Below, piece by piece: positions 27,430-32,162 of a stretch of DNA of 32,162 nucleotides. The notes beneath the pieces are model-generated. The model saw only the letters and a list, made by a program, of their open reading frames with translations. It had not been told where the DNA came from and ran no database searches. Every line of letters begins with the position of its first letter. Position 1 is the stretch's first letter. This stretch comes from Oscillospiraceae bacterium. GTDB lineage: Bacteria > Bacillota > Clostridia > Oscillospirales > Acutalibacteraceae. The stretch is from NCBI GenBank assembly GCA_022779945.1, contig JALEYA010000161.1:1-32162 (forward strand), read 5' to 3'. Position numbers and translations under genes: made by a program.

Positions 27430-28905
27430 ATGAAGATGAACATTTCAAAGGAAGAAATCCTTGCCGGAGTGGAGAAGATGAATTCCTTCGGCACAAGACT
27501 TACGGGTAGTAAGGGACACAAGGATTTTATCGGCTTTCTGAAAGACGAAATCGGTAAAATGGGCTTTCAAATTTTCAGCGATCCGTTTTACTTTACCCGT
27601 TGGGAGGAAAAAAGCTCGTCGATAAAGCTGATTGACGGCGAAGAAGAAATCAGCGTACCGGTTTCGTCCGCATACCCCTATTCGGGACAGACCGACGAAA
27701 ACGGAATTACCGAGGAGCTTGTTTTGGTTGATTCGCTGACGGATATCAAGGATGTCATGGGAAAAATTGCCGTTTTCAATGTGTCCAACATTAATTTTAT
27801 TCCGAGTGAGGTTGCGTTCGACAAGCGTTCAAGCTATCCGGAGGACGTTGTGCTCGAGACAAAATACGAAGGCCCGGTTATTACAAGCTTTGTTCACTGC
27901 TTTTACGGAATTTTGTCTAAACTCGGCAAGGCAAAGGCGGTTATTCTGGTCTGGAAAGGACTTCATGACGACTGTATCAAGGGGCAGTACCTTTCGTTTA
28001 TTCTCGGGTATCAGAATGTGCCGATGCTGTGGGTGACTGAAACCGACGGAAAAAAGGTGGTTGAAGCGGCAAAGGAACATAAAAAGGCAAATTTTGTTCT
28101 TACCGCCGAAACCGAGGAGAACGCATTCACCGAAAGCTTTTACTGCATTTTAAAGGGTAAAAATCCGAAAGAGACGGTGATCGTCAACACCCATACGGAC
28201 GGCACAAACTGTGTTGAGGAAAACGGTCCGATCGCCCTTTTGCAGCTGATGAAAAATCTCCGTGACCGCGAGCTTGAAAGAACGCATATCTTTGTTTTCA
28301 CGACCGGACATTTCCGCTTGCCGCGTTTCAAGGATATTCGGACGGGTGCCTTTCAGTCGGCTTCCCGTTGGCTTGCGATGCACCGTGAACTCTGGGACGG
28401 AAAAGGGGATCACTTCAAATGCGTTGCGAACCTTACGCTTGAGCACTTAGGCTGTAAGGAATGGCGCGACATCGACGGCGAATACAAGTATACCGGAAAG
28501 CCCGAGGTTGAGTTGGTTTATACCGGCAACAAGTTCGTTGACAAGCTTTATATCGACACGGTAAAGGACAGAAAAGACGTCCGCACCATGACGCTGCGGG
28601 GGCACAATGCCCTGCATTTCGGTGAGGGTCAGAATTTCTTTACGATGGGAATACCCGAGATCAGCCTTGTACCGGCGCCGTATTATCTTTGCGTGGTCAG
28701 CGACAGCCACGAGATGGAAAAATTTGACGCTGAGCTTATGACGCAACAGACGGAAACCTTTATGCAGCTGATTGAAAAAATCGAAACCATTCCGGCAAAG
28801 CAGCTGGGCAGAAGCGATTTTTACTCCATTGTAAAAGCGAAGAGTGTTTCGGGCGGATATGATTTCAGCTTAAAAGGCCTCATAGAGAAAATCAGCAGTA
28901 AATAA
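27430..28905 (+). CDS. M28-like metallopeptidase-fold protein
   Basis: 'MNSFGTRLTGSKGHKDFIGFLKDEIGKMGFQ', 'ETVIVNTHTDGTNCVEENGPIALLQLMKNL', 'NLTLEHLGCKEW'; RBS aggag upstream. Confidence 0.6.
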   Translation: MKMNISKEEILAGVEKMNSFGTRLTGSKGHKDFIGFLKDEIGKMGFQIFSDPFYFTRWEEKSSSIKLIDGEEEISVPVSSAYPYSGQTDENGITEELVLVDSLTDIKDVMGKIAVFNVSNINFIPSEVAFDKRSSYPEDVVLETKYEGPVITSFVHCFYGILSKLGKAKAVILVWKGLHDDCIKGQYLSFILGYQNVPMLWVTETDGKKVVEAAKEHKKANFVLTAETEENAFTESFYCILKGKNPKETVIVNTHTDGTNCVEENGPIALLQLMKNLRDRELERTHIFVFTTGHFRLPRFKDIRTGAFQSASRWLAMHRELWDGKGDHFKCVANLTLEHLGCKEWRDIDGEYKYTGKPEVELVYTGNKFVDKLYIDTVKDRKDVRTMTLRGHNALHFGEGQNFFTMGIPEISLVPAPYYLCVVSDSHEMEKFDAELMTQQTETFMQLIEKIETIPAKQLGRSDFYSIVKAKSVSGGYDFSLKGLIEKISSK

Positions 28906-28945
28906 AAGAATAGAATTGATCTACCCAGAATAACGGAGCAACAAA

Positions 28946-30001
28946 ATGGAACTGACGAAAAAAGATACCAAGATGATACAAGGGCTGTCTGTTCTTGCGA
29001 TGGTATGTCTGCATTTGTTTTGCCGATACGACTATCAGCAATTGTATCAGCCGTTGATTTTTATAAAAGGATTGCCGCTTTGCTTTTACTTCGGGCAGCT
29101 TTCCGATTTTTGCGTGGCGGGTTTTGCGTTTTGCAGCGGGTATTCTCATGCGGCGATGTTCGAAAACACCGACCCGAAAAGCTATTATAAAAGACGGCTG
29201 AAAAGCCTGCTTTCGCTATATCTGAATTATTGGCTGATCGTCTGTGTGTTTGCCGTTATCGGACTTATCACGAAAAACAGCACGATTCCCGGTTCTTTCA
29301 CGGAGTTTCTGTTGAATTTTGCTTCTTTGAAAAACAGCTACAACGGGGCATGGTGGTATATGCTTGTCTATGCAATCATCGTGTTTGCGTCGCCTTTGCT
29401 TCTGACGATCAACAAAAAGCTTCCCCGTGTTCCGGCTTTCGGCTTGTATCTGGGGCTGTTGGTGGCTTCCCTTTATTTTTGCTATTACGCCGGAATCGAA
29501 AACCCGATTGTGACCCGTCTTTTGCTTTATGCGGTGACCGTTTGTGAATATATGATCGGCGCGGCTTCCAGAAAAGCCCGGATTTTCACTTGCTTCGGCA
29601 AAATAAACAACAAATTGGAAAGCAAGAAGCCTTTAAAAGCGGTTAAGTATACGGTATTCTTATGTGCTTATCTTGCCATGCTTCTTTTCCATTCCCTGGT
29701 TTCAGGAAGTATCGCCCTGGCATCGTTTTTGGGATATGCGATCATTGTGATTTTTCACTATACAAAAAAGCCGGCTTTTGTCGAACGGTTTTTCCTGTTC
29801 ATCGGAAAGCATTCCACCAATATCTGGCTGACCCATATGTTCTTTTACACCATCCTGTTTGAAAATTTTGTCTTTATCGCCAAGTACCCGCTTCTGATTT
29901 TTATTTTTATGCTTGCAATAACCGTGGGAATATCAGTTGTTTTGAACAAAGTTCTTACACTCAGGAAATTTCTTCCTGTATTGAAACCGGCTGAAGCTTG
30001 A
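28946..30001 (+). CDS. Acyltransferase family 3 membrane protein
   Basis: 'KKDTKMIQGLSVLAMVCLHLFCRYDY' N-terminus; multiple TMs; 'FIGKHSTNIWLTHMFFY'. Confidence 0.82.
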   Translation: MELTKKDTKMIQGLSVLAMVCLHLFCRYDYQQLYQPLIFIKGLPLCFYFGQLSDFCVAGFAFCSGYSHAAMFENTDPKSYYKRRLKSLLSLYLNYWLIVCVFAVIGLITKNSTIPGSFTEFLLNFASLKNSYNGAWWYMLVYAIIVFASPLLLTINKKLPRVPAFGLYLGLLVASLYFCYYAGIENPIVTRLLLYAVTVCEYMIGAASRKARIFTCFGKINNKLESKKPLKAVKYTVFLCAYLAMLLFHSLVSGSIALASFLGYAIIVIFHYTKKPAFVERFFLFIGKHSTNIWLTHMFFYTILFENFVFIAKYPLLIFIFMLAITVGISVVLNKVLTLRKFLPVLKPAEA

Positions 30002-30126
30002 AAAAGCGCGGTAAACGTTTTTTCGGCGCAGTTTATATAGAAAATAACAACATCGGACAGCCGGCGTGACAGACAAATTCAGTCCGTTACCCGATTCAAA
30101 AAACAAAACAAAAGGAGAAGAAAATC

Positions 30127-31170
30127 ATGCAAACCATCAAAAGAGCCATTGCTACCTTCCTTGCGTTCGTAAGTCTTTTCTTTACGACCGTAACGAAAAA
30201 GGACGACGCCGCCAAGGACGAAAAATTCCGAGTCACTTCCTATGTGATTGCCGACCGTGTGCTTGACAAAAGCCGTCTTTACACCGAGGATTTCGACATT
30301 ATTACGGATGTCATTCTTTTCGGCTGTGTGAGATTTGACGCAAAAGGTGAGCTTGCCGTTGAGGAAGAAAACCTGACCACTGCGCTTGAAAATCTCAGAG
30401 AAGTCATCGGCGAAAGGGACGTACAGATCCATATCAATCTCTTAGGTCCCGGGCCGCTGAAAAGCCACGGCGACGTCACCAAAGATCTGAACGATCAGGG
30501 CAGACAGCATACCCTTGCGTTCCGAAGCGGTGTGCTTGAGGAAAATATTGTCAATCTTGTCAACAAATACGGCTTTGACGGTATTTTCTTTGATTATGAA
30601 TATCCGCTCAACTATATCAACTGGACGCCGTTCAATCAGTTCTTAGTCCGTCTTGACAGTATGCTCGGCGACAAGCTTCTCGGTCTTGCCGTCACCGAAT
30701 GGGATTTAAAGCTTTCCCCGGGTTCGTTTATGGCGGTTGACCGCTTCGAAGTCATGCTTTACGACATCTATGACGACGAGGGCAAGCACTCGACCCCCGA
30801 AAGGGCGATTGAGCTTTCCAAAAAGCTGAAGCTTTCCGGTGTGCCCGAAGAAAAGTTTGATTTCGGTCTGCCGTTTTATGCAAGACCGACCGACCACGAT
30901 ACCTATTGGTACGACTATGCGGGCTTCAGTGACAAGCTTGACGAAAACGGATACTACTATGACAGCGAAATCGACAAGACGTTCTGGTTCAACCGCCCGG
31001 CGGATATTGCCCAAAAGACGCAGTATGCGCTTGACAAAGGCTTCGGCGGCGTTATGATCTGGCATTACACCTGCGACCTTCCGTCAAGTGATCCGAAGTC
31101 GCTTCTCGGTGCCGTCGGTGATACGGTTAACAACTACAAGCCTGCCGAAAACAGCGGCTTACCCTGCTGA
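30127..31170 (+). CDS. Glycosyl hydrolase family 18 protein
   Basis: 'NKYGFDGIFFDYEYPLNYINWTPFNQFLVRL' (GH18 DxxxxDxE-type catalytic motif), 'GFGGVMIWHYTCDLPS'; N-terminal signal-like segment. Confidence 0.85.
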   Translation: MQTIKRAIATFLAFVSLFFTTVTKKDDAAKDEKFRVTSYVIADRVLDKSRLYTEDFDIITDVILFGCVRFDAKGELAVEEENLTTALENLREVIGERDVQIHINLLGPGPLKSHGDVTKDLNDQGRQHTLAFRSGVLEENIVNLVNKYGFDGIFFDYEYPLNYINWTPFNQFLVRLDSMLGDKLLGLAVTEWDLKLSPGSFMAVDRFEVMLYDIYDDEGKHSTPERAIELSKKLKLSGVPEEKFDFGLPFYARPTDHDTYWYDYAGFSDKLDENGYYYDSEIDKTFWFNRPADIAQKTQYALDKGFGGVMIWHYTCDLPSSDPKSLLGAVGDTVNNYKPAENSGLPC

Positions 31171-31189
31171 AAAAAGAAAAATCTGTGAC

Positions 31190-31218
31190 TTGACAAAGGC
31201 AAATTGCAGTGATACAAT
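31190..31218 (+). promoter_or_regulatory. Sigma-A promoter for T-box leader
   Basis: TTGACA(31190-31195)-N17-TACAAT(31213-31218). Confidence 0.75.
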
Positions 31219-31224
31219 ACAGAT

Positions 31225-31492
31225 TGTAAATCCGATACAGGAAATCGTTGACGAAGAAGGCCGATTTCGTAAAAAAGCCGAAAGAGAGCTTGCGCCGAAG
31301 GCTGAAAACGCAAGCAGGTTTTTGAAAAAGGCTACCGCTTCCGAGTGCACAGCGAAGCAGAAATGATAAGCTGCGCCGTATGACTGCGTTAAGGTCGTTT
31401 GAGAGCCGCTTTTTTTGCGGAATACGGGTGGAACCGTGGAGAATTAAGTATCTTCACCCCGGTACAGTTTCGGCTGTATCGGGGCTTTTTTT
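31225..31492 (+). ncRNA. T-box leader (riboswitch)
   Basis: Stem I-like 'AGAGAGCTTGCG..CGCAAGC..', '..GGCTACCGCTTCCGAGTG..', T-box motif GGGTGGAACCGTGGAG (31426-31441), terminator CCCCGGTACAG..CTGTATCGGGG+T7. Confidence 0.88.
31457..31492 (+). terminator. T-box terminator
   Basis: CCCCGGTACAGTTTCGGCTGTATCGGGGCTTTTTTT. Confidence 0.88.
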
Positions 31493-31494
31493 GT

Positions 31495-31672
31495 GAAAAG
31501 TGAAGAGTGAATAGGGAAGAGGTGCGGTCGCGTGGCGACACCAATGCCGGGGGCACGGCACCTGATTGAAAGCTGAGTGCCCGAGCCATGAGTTGAGCGA
31601 CAAATTTGAGTTTGTCGGGATAAAAGCCGTCCCCTTTGGGGAAGGTGGCGGCGAAGCCGTCGGAAGGGGTTC
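31495..31672. repeat. Repeat-like/MITE-like non-coding segment rich in short inverted repeats
   Basis: 'GTGAAAAGTGAAGAGTGAA' lead-in; 'CCGTCCCCTTTGGGGAAGG', 'GGCGGCGAAGCCGTC', 'GACAAATTTGAGTTTGTC' hairpins; no ORF with coding character. Confidence 0.5.
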
Positions 31673-31768
31673 TGACATCTACCTCTCTGTTTATCTTATC
31701 TATCGGTCAGTTTGTTCTCCTTTGCTGTAACTTCTTCTATTCTTCTACCTTTGCGCTAATGCCGCGCG

Positions 31769-32075
31769 GGCACTTACTTTCTGACAGGCGCGTCAGAAAG
31801 TAAGCAAAGAACGCTTTTGGTACGCATTTTCTCAGCCGAGTTTTTTCTCGCCCTTTAGGGGCGGAGAAAAAACTGCGGGTCGAAAACGCTCCAGTCAGTC
31901 TGTACTGACGGCAGTGTTCAAGCGGGTCAGGCACAGCGATCTGAAACAGGAAAACACGAAGCGTTAATCGCACCTTCGTAGTAACAATCGATCTGATCTC
32001 TTCCGTGCCTGACGTAGCGGAAGACAGACTGATCGATTCAATAAAAACGCTTGCAGTCAGCAAGTGAAAATATAC
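31769..32075. repeat. Hairpin-rich non-coding element
   Basis: CTTACTTTCTGAC-aggcgc-GTCAGAAAGTAAG; GTTTTTTCTCgCCC..GGGgCGGAGAAAAAAC; GTCAGGCAC...GTGCCTGAC; AATCGATC..TCTTCCG/CGGAAGA..GATCGATT. Confidence 0.55.
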
Positions 32076-32162
32076 TCGGTTCTGCTTTTTCGTTTTCATA
32101 ACTTAAAGTTATAGGTGAAATAGATTTAGATTTGCCAACTCAAAGTTAGCACAAATAAAACA

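Noticed and set aside
31737-32099. 120-aa minus-strand ORF
   Set aside because: Lies entirely in the hairpin-rich repeat region; peptide has no recognisable domain and its sequence follows the inverted repeats, so it is likely spurious.

Overview
The window looks like a low-GC-to-mid-GC Firmicutes (Clostridia-type) chromosome segment. It carries housekeeping genes (M18 aminopeptidase, rsmA/ksgA, galE, rodA/ftsW-type, tsaE, tsaB, rpiB), a DUF262/DUF1524 (GmrSD-like) protein at the left edge, a secreted BspA-like LRR protein, and a LytTR two-component system. An exopolysaccharide cluster of about 10 kb follows (GT32, GT8, GT2 and GT4 glycosyltransferases, pyruvyl transferase, PP-loop-like protein, flippase, M28-like protein, acyltransferase 3), then a GH18 protein. 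The most interesting signals are outside the ORF track. (1) An unannotated fst/holin-like type I toxin-antitoxin candidate at about 3558-3891: a 32-aa hydrophobic ORF and an approx. 99-nt convergent RNA, each with a near-consensus sigma-A promoter, sharing a terminator and a short complementarity over the toxin SD. (2) Four LytTR-type direct-repeat sites (ACCGTTNRN, period 21-22 bp), one upstream of the LytTR response regulator/GHKL kinase pair and three downstream. The three downstream sites each lie exactly 31 bp from a -10-like hexamer and drive small ORF-poor units ending in hairpins, which suggests a two-component system with its own sRNA regulon. (3) A T-box leader at about 31225-31492 with no aminoacyl-tRNA synthetase or other plausible target downstream in the window, followed directly by repeat-like, hairpin-rich DNA. 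Several small dispersed or palindromic elements are also present. No CRISPR array, rRNA or tRNA was recognised. All family calls come from reading motifs by eye; no database search was run.
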